64,000 bases of DNA from Streptomyces sp. R41 (GCF_041053055.1 NZ_CP163443.1:9903001-9967000), one strand, 5' to 3'; positions 1 through 8,417 are shown, counted from the first letter of the stretch. The notes: generated by a model from the sequence alone, not told the origin. Numbers and translations: made by a program.

Positions 1-2
1 CA

Positions 3-656
3 TGGTCCTGCGCGGTGACCGCCGAGGGCGGCCGGGAGGAGTTCGTCGGCGCGCACACCGTCGCCGCGGACGGCCGGGTGCTCCTGCACGTGCCGGAGGA
101 CAGCGTGCTGCTCGCGACGGCGATCTGCGCACCGCGCGGCGAGCCGTCCGCCGTCCTCGAGTTCGCCGACGTCGCGCCCGTTCCGCTGCGCAACCGGATT
201 CGCGCCCGGCTGTGGCTCGCCGGCTGGTTCGTCCCCGAGGACGGGCACCTGGCGTTCCGGCCGACGCGTGCGGTGCTGCGCCAACCGTCCGGGACGGTCG
301 TGCTCGACCTCGACGAGTTCGCCGACGCCCGGCCCGACCCGCTCGCGACGGCCGAGGCCACACTGCTGACCCACCTCGCCGATGCCCACCCCGACGCGGT
401 CGAGCGGCTCACCCGCCTCGTCGAACCGGACAGCCTGCACGGCGCGGTGCGCGTCCAGCCCCTCGCCGTAGACCGCCACGGCCTCACCCTGCGCATCGAG
501 CGGGCGCGCGGCAACGGCGACGTACGACTGCCCTTCCACTCACCAGCCGACGATGTCGCCGAGCTCACGGAACGCATGCACGTCCTGCTCACGCAGGCCG
601 GCTCCACCGCCTGCCCCCGTGCCCTACAGCGGCAGCGCACAGACGGCGACGGGTGA
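3..656 (+). CDS. DUF2470 domain protein, 5' end outside window
   Basis: The reading frame is already open at the window edge (Trp-Ser-Cys-Ala precede the first GTG at 15), so the true start probably lies upstream. The protein resembles the actinobacterial DUF2470 family, whose domain also forms the C-terminal part of HugZ-type haem-utilisation proteins. The C-terminal third has the usual pattern in which a residue pair near DAHPDAVERL leads into a strand-rich segment ending in an LTERMHVLLTQAG helix. A role in haem or flavin-related redox chemistry is a family-level guess. The 3' end overlaps the convergent lactonase gene by 33 bases. Confidence 0.6.
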   Translation, partial: WSCAVTAEGGREEFVGAHTVAADGRVLLHVPEDSVLLATAICAPRGEPSAVLEFADVAPVPLRNRIRARLWLAGWFVPEDGHLAFRPTRAVLRQPSGTVVLDLDEFADARPDPLATAEATLLTHLADAHPDAVERLTRLVEPDSLHGAVRVQPLAVDRHGLTLRIERARGNGDVRLPFHSPADDVAELTERMHVLLTQAGSTACPRALQRQRTDGDG

Positions 657-1856
657 GGCGAACGGCTCGCCCGCTAGCAGGAGTTCGCCGCTCTTGCCGT
701 CGACATGGAAGACGCTGACCGTGCTCGACTTCTGGTTGGCGGCGAACAGCAGCCGCCCGTCCGGGGAGAACGCGATGTGGCGCGGGAAGTCGCCGCCCAC
801 CGGCACGGTGTCCAGGAGCCTCAGGCGGGCGCCGTCCGCCTCGATCGCGTAGCGCGTCAGGCTGTTGTGCCCGCGGTTGGCGAGATAGGCGTACGACCCG
901 TTCGACGTCACCAGGATCTGTGCCGGGTAACTCGTGCCCGCACCCGTGCCCGTGGACTGCGCCGGGCCCGGAGTGAGCCGCCCGGTCGCCGGGTCGTAGG
1001 CGCAGACGGCCACGGTGTTGTCGACCTCGTTGGCGAGGTAGGCGTAGCGGCCGCCGGGGTGGAACGTGAGATGGCGCGGGCCGGCGCCCGGCCGCGTATG
1101 CGCCTGGGAGACCTCCGTGAGCGTGCCCTTGGACTGGTCGAGGCGGTAGCTGTAGACGGTGTCGGTGCCCAGGTCGACGGCGAGCACATGGCCGGCGTCG
1201 GGGCTGGTGATGAACTGGTGGGCATGCGGGCCCTGTTGGCCCGGGCCGGGCGCGGGGCTGGAGTGCGTGACGAGATCAGTGCGCTCGCCGAGCGCGCCCG
1301 AGGCGTCGATGGGGTGCACGGCCACGCTGCCCGAGCCGTAGTTCGCGCTCAGCAGCCAGCGCCCGCTCGGATGCACGGACAGATGGCAGGGGGCCGCGCC
1401 TCCGGTGCCGCGCGTGCCGAGCACCTTGTTCTTCGGCAGCCCTACGGCCGTCACACCGCCCTCCTCCCGCTCGTCGACGGCGTACAGCGTGCGGCCGTCC
1501 GGATGCAGCGCGAGATACGACGGGTCGCCGACGCCCGTGATGGTGCCGGCGGCGGTGATCCCGCCCGTCGTGGGGTCGTAGCCGGCGAGGCCGATGCCGG
1601 TGCCGCCGCCGTCGACCGAGGTGTACGTGCCGAGGAAGAGCGGGCGTGGTCCGGAGCGGTGGGCGGGGGACGGGGAGGAGCCGGTTGTGGGAGCTGTAGG
1701 CGTTGTCGGTGTCGTGGAGGCGACTGCGCGGTCCGCCCGGGGCGTGGCCGGTGCCGGGACCGTCGTCACCGCGACGGCTCCCGCAAGCACCCCGACGAAG
1801 CGGCGCCTGGTCCAGCCGCCGCCCGGGCCTCGCGCCGGGTCTGCACCACTGCTCAT
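624..1856 (-). CDS. Tat-exported lactonase-like seven-bladed beta-propeller protein
   Basis: About 410 residues. The N-terminus has a twin-arginine signal (TRRRFVG near residue 17, then a hydrophobic Ala/Val stretch), so the folded protein is probably exported. The body matches the 6-phosphogluconolactonase/YbhE-type propeller family, with repeats such as DPSYLALHPDGRTLYAVDE, GPRHLTFHPGGRYAYLANE and FPRHIAFSPDGRLLFAANQ. An exported enzyme is unlikely to serve the cytosolic pentose phosphate pathway, so another lactone substrate is more plausible. I chose the ATG at 1856 because GAGGTG lies just upstream. The in-frame ATG at 1913 has no ribosome binding site and would put extra residues before the Tat signal. 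Confidence 0.75.
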   Translation of the reverse strand: MSSGADPARGPGGGWTRRRFVGVLAGAVAVTTVPAPATPRADRAVASTTPTTPTAPTTGSSPSPAHRSGPRPLFLGTYTSVDGGGTGIGLAGYDPTTGGITAAGTITGVGDPSYLALHPDGRTLYAVDEREEGGVTAVGLPKNKVLGTRGTGGAAPCHLSVHPSGRWLLSANYGSGSVAVHPIDASGALGERTDLVTHSSPAPGPGQQGPHAHQFITSPDAGHVLAVDLGTDTVYSYRLDQSKGTLTEVSQAHTRPGAGPRHLTFHPGGRYAYLANEVDNTVAVCAYDPATGRLTPGPAQSTGTGAGTSYPAQILVTSNGSYAYLANRGHNSLTRYAIEADGARLRLLDTVPVGGDFPRHIAFSPDGRLLFAANQKSSTVSVFHVDGKSGELLLAGEPFASPVAVCALPL

Positions 1857-1970
1857 GCCTGCACCTCGGGTGTCGGTTGCCTCAGCTGTGACAGCCACCT
1901 TGACGTGTGACACCCGTGGAGTGCAAGAACGGCAACAGCCGTTGCGTACGGTGCAACGGCTGGTTGTCGG

Positions 1971-3026
1971 TTACCAGTCACCGTCCTCGACCGGTTTGCC
2001 CGGGGCGTCCCCGAGCGGCTTCACCTGCTCGGGCGAGGGCTGCTGCCAGGGCTCGTGGTCGTCGCCGAGCCAGTCGCCGACCGGCTGCACCGAGCCCAGC
2101 GTGTCCGCCGGGGCCAGGTCGGTGGCGTCCTGGTCGTAGTAGTCGAACCAGGGGAGCCCGGCCCGGGTGTAGGCCGCGCGGTCCACCGGGGACGGTGGGG
2201 GCGCCTCACCGGTGATGCGACGCCACTCCGGGGGCGTCACGAGATGGACGAACACGCGCCCGGCCGGCTCCTTGGCCCAGGCCTTGAGCGGCCGGTCGTC
2301 CCGGTAGACCTCCTGGCGCATGGAGCCGCCGACGCCGAGGCCCATCGCCGGAGCGCTCCGAGCGCGCCCCGCCGGAGCGCCCGCGGGGGCCGGAGCGGCA
2401 CCCGGCGCGGGCGGCGCGGCTGCCATGGGGAACGCGGCGCCGTAGCCCCCCACGGGCATGCGCCTCAGCTCCTCCGCCCTGCGGCGCTCCGCCTCACGCC
2501 ACGAGGCCAGCTCCCCGTCGTTGAGCGGGAAGGACTGCAGCTGCACGCCGCCCCACACCTCCTCGCCGGTGACCTGGCCCTCGACGGTGGCGCCCAGCCC
2601 CAGAGGCACCGCCACGAACTGGCGGACGGTGCCCTTCCCGGAGTTGATGCCGTCGAGCCACGACTGGCGCGGCAGCACCACATAGTTCTGCGGGTCCCGG
2701 CTGAGCCGGGAACTCCACGGCTTGCCCGAGACCGCGCACACCTTGCCCACGCCGACCTGCAGGGCGGCCGGCTCCGACGTCCCGGCGAAACTCAGCCACA
2801 TGGCCTCGCGCAGATACACCGGCAGCATCACACCACCGCGGGCCCGCCATGCGGCGGGCACCGTGTCCGCGTAGTCCTCGACGCGCCGGATCGGGAAGTC
2901 GCCGAGCCCCGGAGGCAGGTCGTGCGTGCCGGTCTCGGGCAGTCGCAGGGTCCGCTTGAACCGCACCTGCACCCCGCCCGGCAGCCGCAGTGCGTTTCCG
3001 TCGATCCGTACGGTGCTCTCGGTCAT
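1971..3026 (-). CDS. Conserved hypothetical protein
   Basis: About 351 residues, function not recognised. The first 190 residues look like a compact soluble domain (GGVMLPVYLREAMWLSFAG; QNYVVLPRQSWLDGINSGKG; VRQFVAVPLGLGATVEGQVTG). A Pro/Ala-rich linker at about residues 205-240 is followed by a Trp-rich C-terminal segment that ends acidic. No signal peptide or membrane helix is visible. The ATG at 3026 is preceded by a GA-rich Shine-Dalgarno tract. The same frame stays open upstream, but that part is arginine/proline-rich out-of-frame-type sequence. It lies 92 bases downstream of the FUSC gene on the same strand and may be cotranscribed with it. Confidence 0.6.
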   Translation of the reverse strand: MTESTVRIDGNALRLPGGVQVRFKRTLRLPETGTHDLPPGLGDFPIRRVEDYADTVPAAWRARGGVMLPVYLREAMWLSFAGTSEPAALQVGVGKVCAVSGKPWSSRLSRDPQNYVVLPRQSWLDGINSGKGTVRQFVAVPLGLGATVEGQVTGEEVWGGVQLQSFPLNDGELASWREAERRRAEELRRMPVGGYGAAFPMAAAPPAPGAAPAPAGAPAGRARSAPAMGLGVGGSMRQEVYRDDRPLKAWAKEPAGRVFVHLVTPPEWRRITGEAPPPSPVDRAAYTRAGLPWFDYYDQDATDLAPADTLGSVQPVGDWLGDDHEPWQQPSPEQVKPLGDAPGKPVEDGDW

Positions 3027-3118
3027 CCGCCCGCCCCCTCGTCGTATCGCTGTCTCGACGCCGCAGCCGTCCCTCGACGTCGGACCACTTCCTCGTACCG
3101 CTTCCTTGTACCGCTTCC

Positions 3119-4381
3119 TCACGTAGAACGACGAGGAGCAGCGGGACGGTTCCGGTCGCGGCGCAGCCGCTGCGGGAGGCGCAGGTGTTGGCGCAGGCGT
3201 GTGAGGCGCGGTCGGCGCTCGCGCTGTTCGCGCGTTGCACGGTCCAGCTCCTCCAGGAGCCGGCGGGTGCGGTGCTCGGTGTCGAGCTCGTCGATGATCC
3301 GGTTGACCTCTGTCAGGACGGCGCCGTGCAGCTGCCACTGGCGGGCGTCCCGCTGGATCTCTTCGAGGAAGAGCTGGGCCAGCTTGTCGCGGGTGGCGGC
3401 TGCCGTGGTGAGTTCCGCGCTGAGCCGTGCCTCGGCCGACGCGGATCTGTGGCTCACATCGGTGGTCACCAGGACGGCGAAGCTGACGATGGCGTCGGCG
3501 ACCTCGGACAGCAGCTGCGCCAGAGTGGCCCCGGCCTGCGGTTCGAAGAGCGGCTGGGGCTCACGTTCCTTGGCGAGATCGGTGAGGCTGCGCGCGAGGA
3601 CCCGCAGCACCACGGTGCAGATCTCCAGCGTGTCGAGGCCGGTGCGCAGCACCACCCGGTACAGCAAACCCTCGCGCACGCGTGGGTTGAGCTTGAGGCT
3701 GTCCTCGGCCTGCCGCAGCGCCGCGTCCACCGCGACGATGTCGTGGTCGAGCCGGCGCGCCTCGTGCAGCCGCTCGGCCGCCAGCTGGAAGGGGGTGCGG
3801 CCCGCGGCCTCCTCGCCGATCCGCAGCATCAACTGCCGCGTCCGGCGCGCCAGATCCTCGATGGACTCACCGGCCTCGCTCACCCACACCGGAGGCGGGA
3901 ACACGAGGTTGGCGCCGAGCCCCACGACGGCACCGATCAGCGTTTCCACGACCCGCGCCCACGCTGTGTCGCCCACCCTGGTGACGCCGAGGACCAGCAT
4001 GGCGCTGATCGCCACCTCGGGCACGAACTCGTCGACCCGTACGAAATGCCCGACCACCAGTGAGGCCAGGATGATCAAGGCCAGGCTCCACCAGGTCAGC
4101 CCCACGAGGCTGCTGAAGCCGATGGCGATGACAACACCGGTGACCACCGAGTTCACGCGCCGGATGCTGGTGGTGATCGTGGCGTACAGGGTGACCTGCA
4201 CGACCAGCAGCGCGGTGAGGGGCGCGGTGAGCGGCGCGGGCTCGGGGCTGAGGTGCAGGGCGACGACGTACGCGATCGTCGCGGCAGCCGTGGACCTGAA
4301 GGTCTGGACGGCCACCGGCTCACGGTGTCGCTTCACGAGCTGGGCGACGGATGTCGCCCACTCCTCACGTACCTCTCGCAT
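3119..4381 (-). CDS. FUSC-family (aromatic acid exporter-like) membrane protein
   Basis: 420 residues. The N-terminal half has about six hydrophobic helices in the FUSC/ArAE arrangement (for example TAAATIAYVVALHLS, LTALLVVQVTLYATI, VTGVVIAIGFSSLVGL and TLIGAVVGLGANLVFPPP). The C-terminal half, from about residue 170, is soluble, charged and alpha-helical (LARRTRQLMLRIGEEA; RLHEARRLDHDIVAVDAALRQAEDSL) and ends in an Arg-rich tail. Family members are proposed efflux systems for aromatic acids or fusaric acid, but the substrate here is unknown. The gene starts at ATG 4381 and diverges from the TIGR03086 gene across 115 bases that must contain both promoters. Confidence 0.7.
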   Translation of the reverse strand: MREVREEWATSVAQLVKRHREPVAVQTFRSTAAATIAYVVALHLSPEPAPLTAPLTALLVVQVTLYATITTSIRRVNSVVTGVVIAIGFSSLVGLTWWSLALIILASLVVGHFVRVDEFVPEVAISAMLVLGVTRVGDTAWARVVETLIGAVVGLGANLVFPPPVWVSEAGESIEDLARRTRQLMLRIGEEAAGRTPFQLAAERLHEARRLDHDIVAVDAALRQAEDSLKLNPRVREGLLYRVVLRTGLDTLEICTVVLRVLARSLTDLAKEREPQPLFEPQAGATLAQLLSEVADAIVSFAVLVTTDVSHRSASAEARLSAELTTAAATRDKLAQLFLEEIQRDARQWQLHGAVLTEVNRIIDELDTEHRTRRLLEELDRATREQRERRPRLTRLRQHLRLPQRLRRDRNRPAAPRRST

Positions 4382-4496
4382 CCTTGGGCTTTTCCCGTTC
4401 CATAGGTGTACCGAACGTATTCATTGAGGACCGTACTTGTCCGCAAGCGGCCCTAGATTGTCGTCATCAGCCGGAAGGCACCAGGAGGGGACCAGG

Positions 4497-5093
4497 ATGA
4501 GCAACGTCGAGGGCATCGAATTGCTGACACGGGCGCACACCTACCTGCGCGAGGTGGTCGCGGCCGTGCCGGAGGGGGCGTGGGGTTCACCGACGCCGTG
4601 CGGTGACTGGACGGTACGCCAGGTCCTCAACCATGCGCGACTCGATCAGCAGGCGTACGGCGCCGCGATCACCGGCGCCGGCTGGCCCGACTCCGACCCC
4701 TTCCAGCCCGCCGACGCGCTGGACGCCGACGCGCCGACCGTGCTCGACAAGGTGCTGCGGGACGTCGCGGACACCTACGCGCCCTTGCCCGCCGACGCCG
4801 AGGAGGTGGCGACCCCGCTGGGGCCGCTGCCCCTGCGTCTCGCCGCCGCCGCGGGCGCCATGGACGCGGCCGTGCACGCCTGGGACATCGCCGTCGCGAC
4901 GGGCCAGGACGCTCCGCTGGACGAGGAATTGGCCGAGGGCATCTGGGCTGCCGCCGAGCGGCTGGCCGATCATCTGCGGAACTCGTTCGGGGTGTTCGCC
5001 CCCGCGCGCGAGGTGCCCGAGGGCCACAGCCGTGCCGAGGCGCTGCTCGCCTTCCTCGGCCGGGACCCGCACTGGACGCCTGCCGCGTCCTGA
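4497..5093 (+). CDS. TIGR03086-type metal-binding protein (mycothiol-dependent isomerase fold)
   Basis: 198 residues, the usual size. It matches actinobacterial TIGR03086 proteins, which share the DinB/mycothiol-dependent maleylpyruvate isomerase N-terminal fold. The family's metal-site positions are visible: His46 in VLNHARLD and the HAWD motif at residues 127-130 (AAVHAWDIAVATG). The opening PTPCGDWTVRQVLNH is a strong family signature. Members are thought to be thiol- or metal-dependent S-transferases, but no substrate can be assigned. The ATG at 4497 follows an AGGAGGGG tract at good spacing. Confidence 0.75.
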   Translation: MSNVEGIELLTRAHTYLREVVAAVPEGAWGSPTPCGDWTVRQVLNHARLDQQAYGAAITGAGWPDSDPFQPADALDADAPTVLDKVLRDVADTYAPLPADAEEVATPLGPLPLRLAAAAGAMDAAVHAWDIAVATGQDAPLDEELAEGIWAAAERLADHLRNSFGVFAPAREVPEGHSRAEALLAFLGRDPHWTPAAS

Positions 5094-5149
5094 AGCCATC
5101 ACTGGGAGCAGGACAGTTGATCAACGACGCTGGCATCTCCAGCCACTGA

Positions 5150-5797
5150 TCAACGACGGGTCAGCGTGTCCAGCGTCATGGCCACCAACTGGCCCTCCAG
5201 CCCGGCTTCTTCAGGCATGACCGCGGCCCGGAACGTGCGGGCGTGGAGCAGGGACAACAACCACCAGGCCGCCACCTGCGGATCAAGGTCCTGGCGCAGG
5301 TCGCCCGCCCGCTGGCCGTGGCGTACGAGCTCGGCGAACGTGTCGGCGAAGCGCCGGTGCGCGGCATGGACTGCCTCCCGCAGCTCCGGCTCGGCGGTCA
5401 GCGTGAACGCGTCCGCGAAGAGGAACCCGAGCGAGCCGCGGGCATGGAAGCGCTCCATGTGGCCCGGCTCCAGGAAGCCGGCCAGCAGATCCGTGACCGG
5501 GCGACCGGCCTCGACCGCCTCGGTGAGCGTCTCGCACACGCCGGACACGGCGCGGTCGACGACGGCCCGGTACAACGCCGCCTTGGAGCCGAAGTTCTGG
5601 AAGACAACCGGCTCGCTCACACCGACGCGGGCGGCGATCGCGGAGACCCTGGTGCGCTGGTAGCCGGTCTCGGCGAAGACCCCGGTGGCGGCGGTCAGGA
5701 TCGTCTCCCGCCGCTGGGCCGGGGTCATTCGCACGCGTTTGGCGCGCTCGCCCCGCCCCCGCTCGGCACTTTCCGCCCGGCTCGTCGACTCGCTCAC
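5150..5797 (-). CDS. TetR-family transcriptional regulator
   Basis: 215 residues. An Arg/Glu-rich leader is followed by a classic TetR helix-turn-helix at about residues 30-75 (RRETILTAATGVFAETGY; VSAIAARVGVSEPVVFQNFGSKAALYRAVVD). The C-terminal ligand and dimer domain is helical and ends MTLDTLTRR. It diverges from the methyltransferase gene, and the space between them holds two palindromes (5829-5844 and 5856-5875) that are the obvious operators. It therefore probably represses itself and the methyltransferase. The inducer is unknown. Confidence 0.85.
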   Translation of the reverse strand: MSESTSRAESAERGRGERAKRVRMTPAQRRETILTAATGVFAETGYQRTRVSAIAARVGVSEPVVFQNFGSKAALYRAVVDRAVSGVCETLTEAVEAGRPVTDLLAGFLEPGHMERFHARGSLGFLFADAFTLTAEPELREAVHAAHRRFADTFAELVRHGQRAGDLRQDLDPQVAAWWLLSLLHARTFRAAVMPEEAGLEGQLVAMTLDTLTRR

Positions 5798-5828
5798 GTC
5801 CGCATCGTACGACCTCTTGCCGTTCTTA

Positions 5829-5875
5829 CTTAGTCGTGACTAAGCTCGAAGCATGTACTTAGTCGCTACTAAGTA
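5829..5875. promoter_or_regulatory. Two palindromic TetR operator sites
   Basis: Site 1 (5829-5844) has 7-bp arms CTTAGTC and GACTAAG around GT. Site 2 (5856-5875) has 8-bp arms TACTTAGT and ACTAAGTA around CGCT. Both contain the CTTAGTCG half and a TAG-type reverse half, so they look like two copies of one site. They lie between divergent starts at 5797 and 5886. Site 2 ends only 10 bases from the methyltransferase start, so binding there would block transcription initiation. Confidence 0.7.
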
Positions 5876-5885
5876 GGGAGTGATC

Positions 5886-6566
5886 GTGAATCTAGGACAG
5901 CTCCTGCAACACGGGGGACCGCACCCCGACACCGACGGGCTGACCATCGAGCATGCCCGCGGCTACGAAGTCTGCGGCGCCGTCTGCTTCGGCGGGATGC
6001 GGCCGCGGGCGTACAAGCGACTGGCGGAGCTCAGCGGCGCGCGCCCGGGTGACAAGGTGCTGGACGTCGGTTGCGGAACCGGCTACCTGACGCGCCGGAT
6101 GGCGAAGGCAGTGGGCCCCGACGGATCCGTGCTCGGCGTCGACCCGTCCATCCCCGTCATCGAGTACGCGCGCCGCAAGACACAAGAACCGCAGTGCGCG
6201 TACGAGGCCGGGGTCGGTGAGGCGCTCGACGCGCCGGACGCTTCCTTCGACGTCGTCGTCACCTGCCTCGCGGTACACCACCTGCCCGAGGAGGTGCGGC
6301 CGGTCGCGCTCCGCGAGATGCTCCGGGTGCTGCGTCCCGGTGGACGGCTGCTGGTCGCCGACTTCCGGCCGCCGCGCACCCGACCCGTCCGACATCTCGT
6401 CGCCGCGACCACCGGGCATGTCATGGCGAACTACCAGGTGGACCTGCTCGAAGGGCTGATCGCGGACGCCGGCTTCGAGGTGCGGGGGCGCGGGGATGTG
6501 CGGCCCTGGCTGCGGTACGTGCAAGCCGTGCGGCCTGAGAAGGGGTCCGGATCGCAAGCTCGGTGA
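5886..6566 (+). CDS. Class I SAM-dependent methyltransferase
   Basis: 226 residues with the methyltransferase core: motif I VLDVGCGTGYLTRRMA at about residues 58-73, the acidic end of strand 2 in VLGVDPS, motif IV FDVVVTCLAVHHLPE, and the post-motif LRVLRPGGRLLVADF. The N-terminal 50 residues (EHARGYEVCGAVCFGG) may form a substrate lid. The C-terminus NYQVDLLEGLIADAGF followed by VRPWLRYVQAVRP resembles small-molecule methyltransferases. The GTG at 5886 was chosen because AGGGAG ends 5 bases before it. The neighbouring TetR gene and paired operators suggest induction by a toxic or signalling compound that this enzyme modifies. Confidence 0.8.
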   Translation: MNLGQLLQHGGPHPDTDGLTIEHARGYEVCGAVCFGGMRPRAYKRLAELSGARPGDKVLDVGCGTGYLTRRMAKAVGPDGSVLGVDPSIPVIEYARRKTQEPQCAYEAGVGEALDAPDASFDVVVTCLAVHHLPEEVRPVALREMLRVLRPGGRLLVADFRPPRTRPVRHLVAATTGHVMANYQVDLLEGLIADAGFEVRGRGDVRPWLRYVQAVRPEKGSGSQAR

Positions 6567-6592
6567 TCAGCGTCTGCTGGACCAGGCGCCCG

Positions 6593-6646
6593 GCGCACGA
6601 GTGCCTGGAGCGACGCGACAACCGGGGCAAGGTCGTGCTCGCCGGG
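6593..6646 (+). pseudogene. Possible C-terminal remnant of a medium-chain dehydrogenase/quinone oxidoreductase
   Basis: One frame reads AHECLERRDNRGKVVLAG, which resembles the C-terminal AH-x-x-LE-x-x-GKVVL motif of quinone oxidoreductases and zinc-type alcohol dehydrogenases. No Rossmann domain or start is present upstream, where the methyltransferase gene ends at 6566, and the frame runs on into unrelated sequence. The match is 18 residues, so chance resemblance is possible. Confidence 0.25.
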
Positions 6647-6749
6647 AGAGCTGACGCGGTGGGCGTGGAGAGCTGCCACCGCCGGGAGGGGGGGAGTCGA
6701 CACTGCCATGCATCGGGAGTCGACACCGCGAGGAGAGCCGGCACCACCC

Positions 6750-7457
6750 TCACTCTCGAGCCTCCAAGGGCGGCTCCGAGGGCGTGCTGCGGTCGGCGAC
6801 CGCTGCGGCCAGCTGCTGTTGCTGCGGCTCGGGCAGCGGGTCGCCGTTGACGCTGTTCACCAAGTCCTGGGCCACGTGGCGCAGTTTGGTGTTCGTGCGC
6901 TGGGAGATCGTGACCAGGACTTTCCAGGCGTCCTCGGCGCTCAGGGCGAAGGTGGCCATCAGGACGCCGCGGGCCAGGTCGATGACGGGACGGGTCTGCA
7001 GGGCCTGCCGCAGCTGGAGGAGTTCGATGCGCAGGTCCTGATCGGCATCGTCGTACTGCGTGTCCTCGTTCGTCCAGGCGAACAGGGGGCGCGTGCGAGT
7101 GAGGTCGAGCAGCCTCTCGACCGAGTCGCCGGCGGTGCGGATGGCGACGGTCTTGGCTTCCGCCAGCGCACGCCGGCGCATGCGCAGCAGGACGTTGAGC
7201 CCGGAGCAGTCGCAGAACTCGACGCCGCCCAGGTCGAGATCCACGCCGCTGAGGGAGCCGGCGAGGGCGTCGCGCAGGGCGCTCTGCAGTATCTGGTCGG
7301 TGTCGATGTCGAGGTCGCCGGACACCACCACGAGCACGCGGTCGTCCGCCGGGTGCGTCTCGATGCTCAGCCATGGCTGTGAATGCGCACTCGCCGAGGC
7401 GTGCGCCGCGCAGGCGACCGACTCCCCGCTCGTAAGGGAAAGCGCACGTTCTGACAT
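6750..7457 (-). CDS. STAS plus ANTAR domain protein
   Basis: 235 residues with two domains. A STAS domain covers about residues 28-125 (WLSIETHPADDRVLVVVSGDLDID; VDLDLGGVEFCDCSGLNVLLRMRRRA). The expected phosphoacceptor serine region reads CDCSGLNVL. A C-terminal ANTAR-type three-helix RNA-binding domain follows at about 140-205 (DLRIELLQLRQALQTRPVIDLARGVLMATFALSAEDAWKVLVTISQ). STAS proteins act in partner-switching control of sigma factors, and ANTAR domains bind paired hairpins to cause antitermination, so this is probably a stress regulator coupling the two. No sigma factor gene is next to it. Confidence 0.85.
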   Translation of the reverse strand: MSERALSLTSGESVACAAHASASAHSQPWLSIETHPADDRVLVVVSGDLDIDTDQILQSALRDALAGSLSGVDLDLGGVEFCDCSGLNVLLRMRRRALAEAKTVAIRTAGDSVERLLDLTRTRPLFAWTNEDTQYDDADQDLRIELLQLRQALQTRPVIDLARGVLMATFALSAEDAWKVLVTISQRTNTKLRHVAQDLVNSVNGDPLPEPQQQQLAAAVADRSTPSEPPLEARE

Positions 7458-7555
7458 GGCTGCCGCTCCCGAGGCATTCCGCCTGTCTCCGCCTCCTCCA
7501 GGCTCAGCCCTGGGGCGTCACACGTCAAGAGATACATGAAATTTCTTTCACCCTT

Positions 7556-7584
7556 TTGATTACGTGAATGCCGCGTCATATCCT
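7556..7584 (+). promoter_or_regulatory. Leaderless promoter of the winged-helix gene
   Basis: TTGATT (7556-7561) and TATCCT (7579-7584) are separated by 17 bases. The ATG at 7591 starts 6 bases after the -10 box, so the transcript would begin at or next to the A of the start codon. No Shine-Dalgarno sequence precedes that ATG. Confidence 0.6.
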
Positions 7585-7590
7585 GGCTTC

Positions 7591-7962
7591 ATGGGTGGAG
7601 TACCGGAGACGCACACAGGCTGGACGTTCCTCACCAATCACGCGCGCGTGCTGACCGCGATCGCCGAGGACCCCAACACCCGGATCCGCGACATGGCGGC
7701 GCGCTGCCGGCTCACCGAGCGGGCCGTCCAGAAGATCATTTCCGATCTGGAGCAGGAGGGTTATCTCTCCCACACCCGGCAGGGACGCTCCAACACCTAC
7801 CGCATCGATCCAGAGGCCTTCCTCCGGCACCCCGCCGAAGCCGGTCTCACCGTGACGGACCTCCTCGCCGTCCTTGCCCGGCACGACGCGCAACGCGGCA
7901 ACCAGTCCCAGCAGTTGCAGACGGCACCTCCCCAGGCGCGCCGGGCCGCATCGGATCGGTGA
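7591..7962 (+). CDS. Winged helix-turn-helix regulator (MarR/ArsR-like)
   Basis: About 123 residues. The DNA-binding domain is clear: FLTNHARVLTAIAEDPNTRIRDMAARCRLTERAVQKIISDLEQEGYLSHTRQGRSNTYRID, covering a helix-turn-helix and a wing at roughly residues 10-75. The C-terminus is short, so it is a small DNA-binding protein with little room for a ligand domain. The ATG at 7591 fits a leaderless promoter. The alternative GTG at 7564 would place the start inside the promoter. The target is unknown. Confidence 0.75.
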   Translation: MGGVPETHTGWTFLTNHARVLTAIAEDPNTRIRDMAARCRLTERAVQKIISDLEQEGYLSHTRQGRSNTYRIDPEAFLRHPAEAGLTVTDLLAVLARHDAQRGNQSQQLQTAPPQARRAASDR

Positions 7963-8066
7963 AGCCAGGCGGCGCTCACGAGAGCCTGCCGAGAAGTCCG
8001 TCGAGCACCGCTTCCTGCCGCCGGGCGCAGGTGAGCGGGTGCTGACCTGCGCCCGGCTCAGGCTCT

Positions 8067-8282
8067 TCAGGCCTCCGGCGCCTGCTGGATCTTGGCGAGG
8101 GTCAGTACGTCCCCGCCGATGCCCCAGCCGCCGTCGGGGACCTCCTCGACCAGCACCAGGGTGGTGGCGCGAGCGCGCTCGCCGTAGATCTCGGCGTACA
8201 GGTCGGTGGTGCGGGTGATGATCAGCTCCTTCTGCTTCTCGGTGAGGGAGTCGGCGGGGACCTTGAAGTTCGCGAACGGCAT
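8067..8282 (-). CDS. 4-oxalocrotonate tautomerase-family enzyme
   Basis: 71 residues, close to the family's roughly 60-80. It begins Met-Pro-Phe-Ala, so removal of the initiator Met would expose the N-terminal proline that serves as catalytic base in this superfamily. The downstream pattern SLTEKQKELIITRTTDLYAEIYGERARATTLVLVEEVPDGGWGIGG matches the 4-OT fold, including an Arg pair at about 36-38. The natural substrate is unknown. It diverges from an XRE regulator with a palindrome between them, suggesting a regulator/target pair. Confidence 0.85.
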   Translation of the reverse strand: MPFANFKVPADSLTEKQKELIITRTTDLYAEIYGERARATTLVLVEEVPDGGWGIGGDVLTLAKIQQAPEA

Positions 8283-8417
8283 GTCGATCTCTTTCTGCGG
8301 TGGGTCACGGGAGTCGCGAGGGCGGGAATCGGGGGCGTCGGGTCGACGTCGCCGCTGTGCCCCGCCGTCCCCTCCACCCTCGACCGGTACGTCGTCCCCA
8401 GCCAGGGCTGCGCCCAC

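Noticed and set aside
2055..4427. A 790-residue plus-strand frame opposite the hypothetical and FUSC genes
   Set aside because: It is antisense to genes with good start sites and membrane helices. Its Arg/Ser-rich composition is typical of a shadow frame in high-G+C DNA.
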